Shown one piece after another: positions 18,093-25,800 of a DNA stretch of 64,000 nt (position 1 is its first letter; the number at the start of each line of letters is the position of its first letter). Made by a program: the position numbers and the translations under genes. The DNA comes from Cellulosimicrobium marinum. Lineage in GTDB: Bacteria; Actinomycetota; Actinomycetes; Actinomycetales; Cellulomonadaceae. Below the pieces are notes generated by a model. The model was given only the letters and a program-made list of their open reading frames with translations. It ran no database searches and was not told the DNA's origin. Location: NCBI RefSeq assembly GCF_020551945.1, contig NZ_JAJBZH010000004.1, positions 321,353 to 385,352 on the forward strand. Direction: 5' to 3'.

Positions 18093-19430
18093 TCACAGAC
18101 CCAGGTCCTGGAAGGACTGGAGGGTCTTGTCCCACGAGGACGCGGCGTCGTCGGTCTTCTCGACGTCGACACGCTTGATGCCGTCCTGCACGGTCGTGTG
18201 GATCGTGAAGTAGTTCGGGCCCTTGTACGGGGCGCCGTCGATCGCGAGGGCGCGGTTGACGAAGATCTCGCCCACCGGCGCGTCGTTGAAGAAGTCGTTC
18301 GTGAACGCCTGCACCGCCTCGGACTCCTGCGCGTCGACCTGCGACGGGAACGTCCCGGCGTTCTCGAACGCGGTGGTCTGCTGCGCGGGGTCGGTCAGCC
18401 ACGCGGCGAGCTCCTTGGCCGCCTCGGCGTGCGGGCCCGAGGCCGGGACCGTGAGGAACGAGCCGCCCCAGTTGAGGCCGCCGCCGGGGAAGACGTCGGC
18501 GACGTTCCAGCCGGTGACACCGCCCGCGCGCTCCTCGACCGGACCGGTCATCCACGCGGGGCAGACCATCGTCGCGAAGCCGTCGTTCTGGAACGCGGCG
18601 TCCCAGTCTCCGGACCACTGCTCGAGGCCCGCGGAGAGCTCGTTCGTCGTGGACTGCTCCAGCACGGTGTTGTACATGTCGATGATCGGCTGGTTGCTCG
18701 CGAGGTCCTTCGGCGTGCCGTCGGACTCCTCGTAGGCGTTGTCGATCTGGTTGACCATGGCCTGGGAGATCGACATCGCGGAGTCGTACCACGCGGCGTC
18801 GCTCGCCTCGACGAACGTCGCGCCCGCGGCGAAGTAGTCGTCCCACGTGGCGTCCTCGCCGCCGAGCAGCTCGGCCACCTCGGCCGGGTCGGTCGGGAGG
18901 CCGGCGGCCTCGAAGAGGTCCTGGCGGTAGCAGATCGCGCTCGGGCCGATGTCGGTCCCGTAGCCGAAGACCATGCCGTCCTCGGTGGTCGCCTGCTGGA
19001 CCTTCCAGTCCACCCAGCGGCCGTCGAGCGAGTCGTCGCTGAGGTCGGTGAAGAGGTCGGGGTACTGCATGAGCTCGGGGAGCCAGTCGACCTCGATGGC
19101 CTCGATGTCGGCCAGGCCCTCGCCGCCGGCGGCGAGCTTGGTCGTGAGGTTGGTGCGCGCGTCCTCGGCCTTGGCGGCCTTGGTCTGCTTCACCGTGACG
19201 TTGGGGTGCTCCTCGCTGTACGCCGCGAGGAGCTCGTCGGTGTAGCCGAAGTCGTTGAACGTGGCGACGGTGAGCGTGATCTCCTCGTCGGAGGTCCCGG
19301 TCTCGGCGCTGTCGTCGTCCGATCCGGAGCCGCTCGAGCACGCGGTGAGGGTGAGGGTGAGGGCCGCGAGGCCCGCGACGGCGGACACCGTCGTGCGGGA
19401 CCGGCGGGTCGTACGGGTGCTGCTCAGCAC
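18093..19430 (-). CDS. cebE: Extracellular sugar-binding lipoprotein, probable cellobiose/cellotriose binder
   Basis: A 445-residue family-1 solute-binding protein. The signal peptide ends in the lipobox LTLTAC with the lipidated Cys at residue 31, followed by a Ser/Gly/Asp linker, so the mature protein is tethered outside the membrane. Substrate-binding features include VTVKQTKAAKAEDARTNLTTKL and the Trp-rich WSGDWDAAF, PAWMTGP and GGGLNWGGSFLTVP, typical of oligosaccharide binders. It is the first gene of the operon, behind two CebR-like boxes. Cello-oligosaccharides are the most likely ligands given the GH1 enzyme and operators, but other beta-glucosides cannot be excluded. Confidence 0.9.
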   Translation of the reverse strand: MLSSTRTTRRSRTTVSAVAGLAALTLTLTACSSGSGSDDDSAETGTSDEEITLTVATFNDFGYTDELLAAYSEEHPNVTVKQTKAAKAEDARTNLTTKLAAGGEGLADIEAIEVDWLPELMQYPDLFTDLSDDSLDGRWVDWKVQQATTEDGMVFGYGTDIGPSAICYRQDLFEAAGLPTDPAEVAELLGGEDATWDDYFAAGATFVEASDAAWYDSAMSISQAMVNQIDNAYEESDGTPKDLASNQPIIDMYNTVLEQSTTNELSAGLEQWSGDWDAAFQNDGFATMVCPAWMTGPVEERAGGVTGWNVADVFPGGGLNWGGSFLTVPASGPHAEAAKELAAWLTDPAQQTTAFENAGTFPSQVDAQESEAVQAFTNDFFNDAPVGEIFVNRALAIDGAPYKGPNYFTIHTTVQDGIKRVDVEKTDDAASSWDKTLQSFQDLGL

Positions 19431-19473
19431 GGTGACTCCCTTGTCGGTGGGCGGGTGGTGGATGTCGGTGGCT

Positions 19474-19509
19474 TGGTAGCGCTCTCACACCCGAGTGGTA
19501 GCGCTTCCA
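19474..19509. promoter_or_regulatory. Two CebR-like operator sites
   Basis: TGGTAGCGCTCTCA (19474-19487) and TGGTAGCGCTTCCA (19496-19509) are 22 bp apart, two helical turns, on the same face. Both resemble the Streptomyces CebR box TGGGAGCGCTCCCA with two or three changes. They lie 44-79 bp before cebE. Confidence 0.8.
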
Positions 19510-19523
19510 CGAACGTGGGACCG

Positions 19524-19552
19524 ATCGTGCTCGGGGGCGGGTGCGGTGTCAA
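19524..19552 (-). promoter_or_regulatory. Candidate cebE promoter
   Basis: On the minus strand a consensus TTGACA (19552-19547) is followed after 17 bp by CACGAT (19529-19524), a weak -10. Transcription would begin near 19518, just upstream of the two CebR-like boxes, so bound repressor would block initiation or early elongation. Confidence 0.45.
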
Positions 19553-19677
19553 GCCTCCGGAGTGGACGCGTCGTGGTGGTCGCGCTCCCACACGTGCGTC
19601 GTCGCAGGTCAGCGAGCTGCGCTGGTCTCAGCCGAGGACCATGGTCCCCGACATCGTTATGCGTTCGAGACCGACTC

Positions 19678-20181
19678 TCAGCGGGTCAGCCACTCCTGGC
19701 CGGCGTCTTCCTCGGCGGACAGCGCCGTGCGCACCGCCTCGGCCGCCGCCTCCTCGATCGCGCCGCCGAACAGCGGGACCGAGGCCTTCACCTCGCCGTC
19801 GTACGACTGCACCGTGGTCCCGTCCGGCGCGGCCCGGAGCCGCACCGTGCCGGTGAGGCGCACCGGCGCACCGGTGATCTCCAGGGACACGGTCCCCGCG
19901 CGGACGTCGTCGCCCTCCGGCTCCCACGCCTCGGCCTGCCGGATCTCCAGGCGCCCGCCCACGAACGCGCGCACGTGCGACGGGATCTGGTCCGTCGGCA
20001 GGGTGCGGCGGACCACGACCGTGAAGGACCCCGCGGCCTCGCCCGTCACGTCCACGAGCTCGACCGACGCTCCCGGCCCGCCCGACCGCTCGGCCCGCCA
20101 GCGCACGAACGACTCGTCCGCGAGCATCGCGCCGACACGGTCGACCGTCGCGGGGTAGCGCAGCTCGACGCTCAGGTGCAC
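19678..20181 (-). CDS. DUF2505 domain protein
   Basis: A 167-residue soluble protein of the actinobacterial DUF2505 family, related in fold to the START/SRPBCC ligand-binding domains. Features: the N-terminal VHLSVELRYPATVDRVGAML, the alternating-strand middle (AGSFTVVVRRTLPTDQIPSHVRAFVG) and the C-terminal helix DGEVKASVPLFGGAIEEAAAEAV. No function is known. The GTG at 20181 is selected because GGGAGGA precedes it at the right distance. It is divergent from pdtaS, 78 bp apart. The region 19553-19677 downstream holds only a 12-bp palindrome and no gene. Confidence 0.82.
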   Translation of the reverse strand: MHLSVELRYPATVDRVGAMLADESFVRWRAERSGGPGASVELVDVTGEAAGSFTVVVRRTLPTDQIPSHVRAFVGGRLEIRQAEAWEPEGDDVRAGTVSLEITGAPVRLTGTVRLRAAPDGTTVQSYDGEVKASVPLFGGAIEEAAAEAVRTALSAEEDAGQEWLTR

Positions 20182-20246
20182 GGGTCCTCCCTCGGGTGCG
20201 GCCCCGTCGGCGGGGCCCACGGGGACTCTAACGGTCCGGGCCCAAC

Positions 20247-20252
20247 TACGCT
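20247..20252 (+). promoter_or_regulatory. Candidate -10 box of pdtaS (leaderless start)
   Basis: TACGCT ends 7 nt before the GTG at 20260, placing the transcript start on or next to that codon. This favours GTG 20260 over the ATG at 20269, and no ribosome site is present for either. Confidence 0.5.
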
Positions 20253-20259
20253 GGGGTCC

Positions 20260-21756
20260 GTGTCTGCCATGAGTGACCTCATCTCCCGCCACGCGGACCT
20301 CGACGCCGCGGACAACGAGTGGCTCCACCTCCTCGTCGGGGACTGGCAGGTGATCTCGGACCTCGCGTTCGCCGACCTCGTCCTGTGGCTGCCCACGCAC
20401 GACGGCAACTTCGTGGCGCTCTCGCAGTGCCGCCCCTCCACCGGGGCCACCGTGCACTACGACGACATCGTCGGGTCGCTCGCCCCCGACGGGCAGCGGC
20501 CCCAGCTCGAGCGCGCCCTCACCGAGGCCCGGTCGCAGCGCTCGCGCGAGCCGCGCTGGTTCGGCGCCTACGCGGTCCGCGAGGAGGCGATCCCCGTGGT
20601 GCACAAGGGCCGGCCGGTCGCGGTCGTGGCCCGGCAGACCAACCTCGGCAGCGGCCGCACGCCCAGCCGGCTCGAGCTGAACTACGTCGAGGCGGCCGAC
20701 GACCTCATCGCGATGATCTCGCGCGGCGAGTTCCCGTTCCCCAACGCGGCGACGGGCCCGCGCCGGGGCGCGCCCCGCGTGGGCGACGGGCTCATCCGGC
20801 TCAACTCGGAGGGCGAGGTCCTGTACGCCAGCCCCAACGCGCTGAGCTGCTTCCACCGCCTCGGCGTCATCGGCCCGCTCGTCGGGCGCTCGCTCGCCGA
20901 GGTCACGGCCGACCTCGTGGAGCACCAGACGCCCGTCGACGAGTCGTTGCCGCTCGTCGTCATGGGTCGCGCGCCGTGGCGCACGGAGATCGAGGCGCAG
21001 CGCGTCGCGCTGTCGCTGCGCGCGCTGCCGCTCACCGAGTCCGGCCAGCGCATCGGTGCCGTGCTCCTGTGTCGCGACGTCTCCGAGCTGCGCCGCCGCG
21101 AGCGCGAGCTCATCACCAAGGACGCGACGATCCGTGAGATCCACCACCGCGTGAAGAACAACCTCCAGACGGTCGCGGCGCTCCTGCGTCTCCAGGCACG
21201 CCGCATGGACGTGCCCGAGGCGCGCGCCGCGCTCGAGGAGGCGATGCGCCGCGTCGCCACCATCGCCCTCGTCCACGAGAGCCTGTCCCAGACCCTCGAC
21301 GAGGAGGTCGAGTTCGACGACATGGTCGGCCGGGCGCTGCGCCTCGCGGCCGACGTCGCGTCGGCGGGGACGAGCGTCCGCACGGTCCGCACGGGCAGCT
21401 TCGGGCTCGTGCCCGCCGAGGACGCCACCCCCCTGGCGCTCGTGCTCACGGAGCTCGTGACGAACGCCGTCGAGCACGGGCTCGCGAAGCAGGAGACGGG
21501 GACCGTCGAGGTGGCGGTCGAGCGCGACGGCTCGGCGGTGCGGATCGTCGTCGCGGACGACGGCGTCGGGATGCCGGACGGCGACGTCGCGCGCGCGGGC
21601 CGCGCCGCGAAGAGCGGGCTCGGGTCGCAGATCGTCCAGACGCTCGTGACGAACGAGCTCCGCGGCACGATCGAGTGGGGCGACCGCCCCGGCGGGGGCA
21701 CGCAGGTGGTGCTCCAGCTCGTGCTGCGCGACGGCAGCGGGTCGCGGCAGTCCTGA
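20260..21756 (+). CDS. pdtaS: Sensor histidine kinase PdtaS
   Basis: A 498-residue cytosolic HisKA_2-type kinase that aligns along its length with Mycobacterium tuberculosis PdtaS (Rv3220c) as I remember it. An N-terminal GAF-like domain (LLVGDWQVISDLAFADLVLWLP) and a PAS domain (GDGLIRLNSEGEVLYASPNALSCFHRLG) precede the phosphoacceptor motif IREIHHRVKNNLQTV (His295/296) and an HATPase with LVLTELVTNAVEHG and ADDGVGMPDG. PdtaS signals to the ANTAR-type antiterminator PdtaR, which is not in this window. Conserved next to whiB1, here convergent with it. No transmembrane segment is present. Confidence 0.93.
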   Translation: MSAMSDLISRHADLDAADNEWLHLLVGDWQVISDLAFADLVLWLPTHDGNFVALSQCRPSTGATVHYDDIVGSLAPDGQRPQLERALTEARSQRSREPRWFGAYAVREEAIPVVHKGRPVAVVARQTNLGSGRTPSRLELNYVEAADDLIAMISRGEFPFPNAATGPRRGAPRVGDGLIRLNSEGEVLYASPNALSCFHRLGVIGPLVGRSLAEVTADLVEHQTPVDESLPLVVMGRAPWRTEIEAQRVALSLRALPLTESGQRIGAVLLCRDVSELRRRERELITKDATIREIHHRVKNNLQTVAALLRLQARRMDVPEARAALEEAMRRVATIALVHESLSQTLDEEVEFDDMVGRALRLAADVASAGTSVRTVRTGSFGLVPAEDATPLALVLTELVTNAVEHGLAKQETGTVEVAVERDGSAVRIVVADDGVGMPDGDVARAGRAAKSGLGSQIVQTLVTNELRGTIEWGDRPGGGTQVVLQLVLRDGSGSRQS

Positions 21757-21792
21757 GCGGTCGCCCTCGGCACGTGCGGTCGTCGGGCACGG

Positions 21793-21828
21793 CGAAGGGC
21801 CGCCACCCGGGTGGGTGGCGGCCCTTCG
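21793..21828. terminator. Bidirectional terminator between pdtaS and whiB1
   Basis: A perfect 16-bp stem (21793-21808 with 21813-21828) closes on the loop GGGT. It lies between two convergent genes; AA and TT at the stem base give a short U-run in both directions. Confidence 0.85.
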
Positions 21829-21880
21829 TCAGGTCTCGCGAGGTGTCAGGCCGTGCGGGCCGTGCTCGACGTCGCGGGTG

Positions 21881-22129
21881 TCAGCCGGCGCGGCGGGCGC
21901 GCGCGGTGCGGCGCTTGAGCGCGCGGCGCTCGTCCTCCGACAAGCCGCCCCAGACGCCGGCGTCCTGACCGGACTCGATGGCCCACTTCAGGCACGTGTC
22001 GACGACGTCGCACCGGCGGCACACGGCCTTCGCCTCCTCGATCTGCAGGATCGCGGGGCCGGTGTTGCCGATCGGGAAGAACAGCTCGGGGTCTTCGTCC
22101 AGGCATGCTGCGCGGTGGCGCCAGTCCAT
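21881..22129 (-). CDS. whiB1: WhiB1-type Fe-S transcriptional regulator
   Basis: An 82-residue WhiB protein. Four cysteines (ACLDEDPELFFP, AVCRRCDVVDTC) bind a [4Fe-4S] cluster, followed by GVWGGLSEDERRALKRR, the turn and basic DNA-binding tail. The start MDWRHRAACLDEDPELFFPIGN is nearly the same as mycobacterial WhiB1, and pdtaS is the neighbour in both. GAGGAG precedes the ATG at 22129 by 7 nt, so the longer in-frame extension to 22270 is upstream leader. WhiB1 is essential in mycobacteria and binds sigma-A; an equivalent role is inferred. Confidence 0.95.
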   Translation of the reverse strand: MDWRHRAACLDEDPELFFPIGNTGPAILQIEEAKAVCRRCDVVDTCLKWAIESGQDAGVWGGLSEDERRALKRRTARARRAG

Positions 22130-22237
22130 GATGATCTCCTCGGCGGTGAGAGCCTGGCGCAGGGATGGTGCTGCGCGGAGTGGGGGCACCGCGATGCCAG
22201 GCTCGACGCGGGTCAGGTGCGGGGGGTGATTGATGCT

Positions 22238-22330
22238 TGAACCAGGTTCACACCTCGTGAAGGGCAGCACAAGGGGTTACGCAGAAGTTTCCTCCGCGTG
22301 AACCGTGAGGTGTTCGTCACACACCTGTGA
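22238..22330. promoter_or_regulatory. Cluster of GTGAA/TTCAC palindromes in the whiB1 leader region
   Basis: Three inverted repeats lie in 93 bp: TGAACCAGGTTCA (22238-22250, perfect), TTCAC-N5-GTGAA (22247-22261) and TCACA-N4-TGTGA (22317-22330). The mycobacterial whiB1 promoter is controlled by the CRP-like regulator Rv3676 (TGTGA-N6-TCACA); these sites share the half-site sequence but not the exact spacing. Confidence 0.45.
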
Positions 22331-22361
22331 AGGCCCAGGTCGCGGCGTAGGGTGGTGGATC

Positions 22362-22814
22362 GTGCCCCCCCGAACACCCCCCAGCACGCCGCCCGGACCG
22401 ACCGACGACGCGACTGCGCAGACCGGTCCGCGCCCCCCTGCGCTCCTCGCGCTCGTCGCCGGGATCGGGCTCGAGGTGCTCGCTCTCGCGGCCGGTGCCG
22501 TGCTCGTCCTCGTCGAGCTCGTGGCCGGGCGGTCGATGTCCCTCGGGGTGAGCCTGTTCCTCGTCGTCTTCGCGCTCGGCGTCGCCGCCCTGCTCGCCGC
22601 GTGCGTGCGCGGACTCCTCCAGGGCCGGCGATGGGCGAGGTCCCCGGTCGCGACCTGGCAGATCCTCCAGGGGGTCGTCGCGGTGAGCTCGATCCAGGTC
22701 GGTGCCACGCCCTGGGCGCTCGTGGCGCTGGCGCTGGCGGTCGTCGTCCTCGTCCTCCTCATGCTCCGCCCGGTGGTGGAGTCCACGACCCGCGACGCGC
22801 GACCGTCCGCCTGA
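22362..22814 (+). CDS. Small integral membrane protein (unknown function)
   Basis: A 150-residue protein with a Pro/Thr-rich N-terminus and four predicted helices (LLALVAGIGLEVLALAAGAVLVLVEL, LGVSLFLVVFALGVAALLAACV, a short amphipathic ATWQILQGVVAVSSI, and ALVALALAVVVLVLLML). I recognise no enzyme motif. The GTG at 22362 is preceded 8 nt upstream by TAGGGT (22348-22353), suggesting a leaderless message; a longer form from 22305 is possible. Mycobacteria also carry a small membrane-protein gene (Rv3217c) near whiB1, so this may be its positional counterpart. Convergent with the EssC-like gene, with 9 bp between stops. Confidence 0.75.
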   Translation: MPPRTPPSTPPGPTDDATAQTGPRPPALLALVAGIGLEVLALAAGAVLVLVELVAGRSMSLGVSLFLVVFALGVAALLAACVRGLLQGRRWARSPVATWQILQGVVAVSSIQVGATPWALVALALAVVVLVLLMLRPVVESTTRDARPSA

Positions 22815-22823
22815 CCGTCCGCC

Positions 22824-25800
22824 TCACGCACGCGGCTCCGTGACCTGCCGGGGCTCCGTGACCTGCCGGGGCACCGCGACCTGAAGAGGCACCGCGACGC
22901 CGCCTCGCACGAGCACGCCCCGACCCGGCCGCGGCGGACCGGGGTCCGTGAGCCACCCGAGGTCGTGACCGAACACCTCGGCGCTGCCGCGCTCGCCCGG
23001 CCCCAGCACGATCCCGTGGCGCACGGCCCGCAGTTCGGCGAGCGGTCCGCGCAGCGCCATCGCGGCCGACGCCGTGGTCGCCGACGCCACGAGGCGCACG
23101 TCGTCCCGGCACAGCGCGGCGACCCGGTCCGCCTCCAGCACGCACAGCTGCGCGAGCTGGTCCAGGTCGTCGACCACGAGCACGGACGGGCCCGACGCCG
23201 CGGCGACGGCGTCGAGCACGCGCGCCACCTCCGCCGGGACCAGCCGGGACGCCACCGGCACGCCCGGACCCGCGACGGCGCGGAGCGTGGCGTCGCGCGC
23301 GACGACGCCCCGCAGCACACCGCCTGACGCCGCACCGCGCGCGAGCAGGGCCAGGGCGGTCGTGCGCCCGCTCCCCGGCGGTCCCACGACGAGCGCACCC
23401 TGCGACACGTCCAGGTCGAGCGGGGCGGGCGCGTCCCCGCCCACCCCGACGCGCACGCGGTCCCCGTCGCGCGGTGCGGCGTCCCGCGGCGAGTCCTGCG
23501 TCCCGGTCGGGGCGGCCCCTCCCGCGTCCCCGGGGGCGTCCACGGCGCCGTCGACGACCCGGTCCGGGAGCGCACCCAGCCGCAGGGGCCGTGGGCCGTC
23601 GTCGGGGGCCGGGCGGAGCGACCCGGCGCTCCCGGCCCCGTCGCCCGGACGCACGAGATCGTCCGGACGCACGAGATCGTCCGGACGCTCGACGTCGCCG
23701 GGATGCGCGACGTCGTCCGTGCGCACGACCTGGCACACGACCGGTGCGCCGCGGCCGAGCCACACCGCGCGGCCGGGCGGGCCACCCTGCCCGGCGAGCG
23801 CCGTCGGGACGCCGAGGGCGACGTCGTCGTGCCGGTCGCGGGACGAGAGCACCGCGCGGACCCCGACGAGGGCGCCGAGCCCGGCGACGGTCGGCCCCGA
23901 CCCGGCGACGGCGAACGCCGCCGTGCCGTCGGCGAGCGTGTCGGCGAGGAGGTCGGTGCCCGCCCCGCCGGCCAGCGCCGACAGCGTCGAGCGCACGGCC
24001 TCGACGTCGTCCACCACGACGAGGGTGCGCGCCGGCGCGCTCTCGCCCCGCCCGTGCGAGGGCACGGCGGGCCGGGAGCGGCCGTCGTCGTGCCCGCCGA
24101 GGAGCCGCAGGAGCCGGGCGAGGCGGCGCGGGTCCGACCGGTCGACGACGGTCCCGACCCCGGGGTGCCGCGCGAGGCCGCCGAGCGGGACGCCGACCGC
24201 GTGCACGTGCCACCCCCGGTCGAGGGCGGCGTGCGCGAGCGCGCGCAGGGCGCCGGTGCGTCCGGTGCGGGCCCGGCCGAGGACGGCGAGGTGACCGTCG
24301 TGGGGGTCCCAGCCCACCGTGACGCGACGCTGACCGGCCGGGTCGTCGCCGAGCGCGAGCGGCAGGAGGTCCTCGTCGTCGGCGGGCGGGAGGTCCGCAC
24401 GCCCGACGCGCGCGGGCAGCGGGGGGAGCCACGGCGCCCGAGGCGTCCTCGTGCCCGACCGTCGCGCGGCCCGGCACGCCGCCTCGACGAGGGCCGGGAG
24501 GGTGCCCGCGCCGTCGTCCCCGCCTGCGGCCCCGCGGTGGGGCGGACGTGACGGACCGGACCCGGTGCCCGACGCCGCGCCGTCGCGCCCGGTGGGCGCC
24601 CACGGGGGAGCGAGGACCGCCCCTGCGGTCGGTGCGGGGACGGGCGCCCCGGCCCGAGCACACTGCAGGGCGACCGGGGCGTCGGCACCGCGGCGCAGCA
24701 CGAGGCGCCCGGGGGCGCGGGCGGGGATCAGCGCGGCGTGCGGCGACTCGACCACGTCGCGCGAGTCGGCGGCGTCGACCACGCGCAGCGCGAGGCGCAG
24801 CGTGATGTTGGCCCGCACGTCGGCGCTCACCGCCCCCGCGGGGCGCTGCGTCGCGAGGACGAGGTGGATACCCAGCGAGCGGCCCTGCGCGGCGAGCCGC
24901 AGCAGGTCGGGCAGGAACTCGGGCATGTCGTCGGCGAGCGCCCGGAACTCGTCGACCACGACGACCAGGCGCGGGAGCGCCCCGGGGGGCAGGTCGCCGA
25001 CGTCCGCGACGCCCGCGTCGGCGAGGACGTGCTCGCGGCGCCGCAGCTCGGCCCGCAGCCCTCCGAGCGCCCGCGCCGCGAGGCCCGCGTCGAGGTCCGT
25101 CACCTGCCCCACGACGTGCGGCAGCCCGGCGCACGCGCCGAACCCGGCGCCGCCCTTGAAGTCGACGAGGGCGAAGGTCAGCTCGTCCGGGGAGCGGCCG
25201 AGCGCGAGACCCGCCACGAGGGTCTGCAGCAGCTCGGACTTCCCGGCGCCCGTCGTCCCCGCGACGAGGGCGTGGGGGCCGTCGGCCACGAGGTCCACGA
25301 CGACGGGCGAGCCGTCCGCGCCGACGCCGAGCGGGACACGCAGCCCGCGGCCGTCGCGCGCGGCGGCCGACCGCCACCGGTCCTCGACCCACGCGGCCAG
25401 CGCCGGGACGTCGGGTGCCCCGCGCTCCAGGGGTGCGCCGACGAGGGCGGCGAGCGCGACGTCGTCGGGCAGGCCGGGCGCGGCGGGGTCGCAGCCGTCG
25501 GCGGGGGCGGGGCCGTCCGGTCGTACCCGTCCGAGGTGGTCCGCCGCGGCGAGGTGGCGGGCGAGGTCCTGCGCCCAGGCGGTGTCCACTGCCACCTCCG
25601 GGCGGGCCGTGCGGACCCCGTCGGCGCCCACGAGGACCGTGGCGCCGCCGCCGTGCGCGTGCAGGACCGTGCGGCACCACGGCGGGACGTCCTGCGGGCG
25701 GGGGACGACGAGCACGAGGCGCGCGCCCGCCGGGCCGAGGCGCTGCCACGCGAGGGACAGCTCGCCCGGGTCGGGCGCGCCGTCGACCACGAGGACGTCC

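Noticed and set aside
19636-19647. Palindrome GGACCATGGTCC downstream of the DUF2505 gene
   Set aside because: Only 12 bp, no loop for a hairpin and no second site; could occur by chance in this composition.
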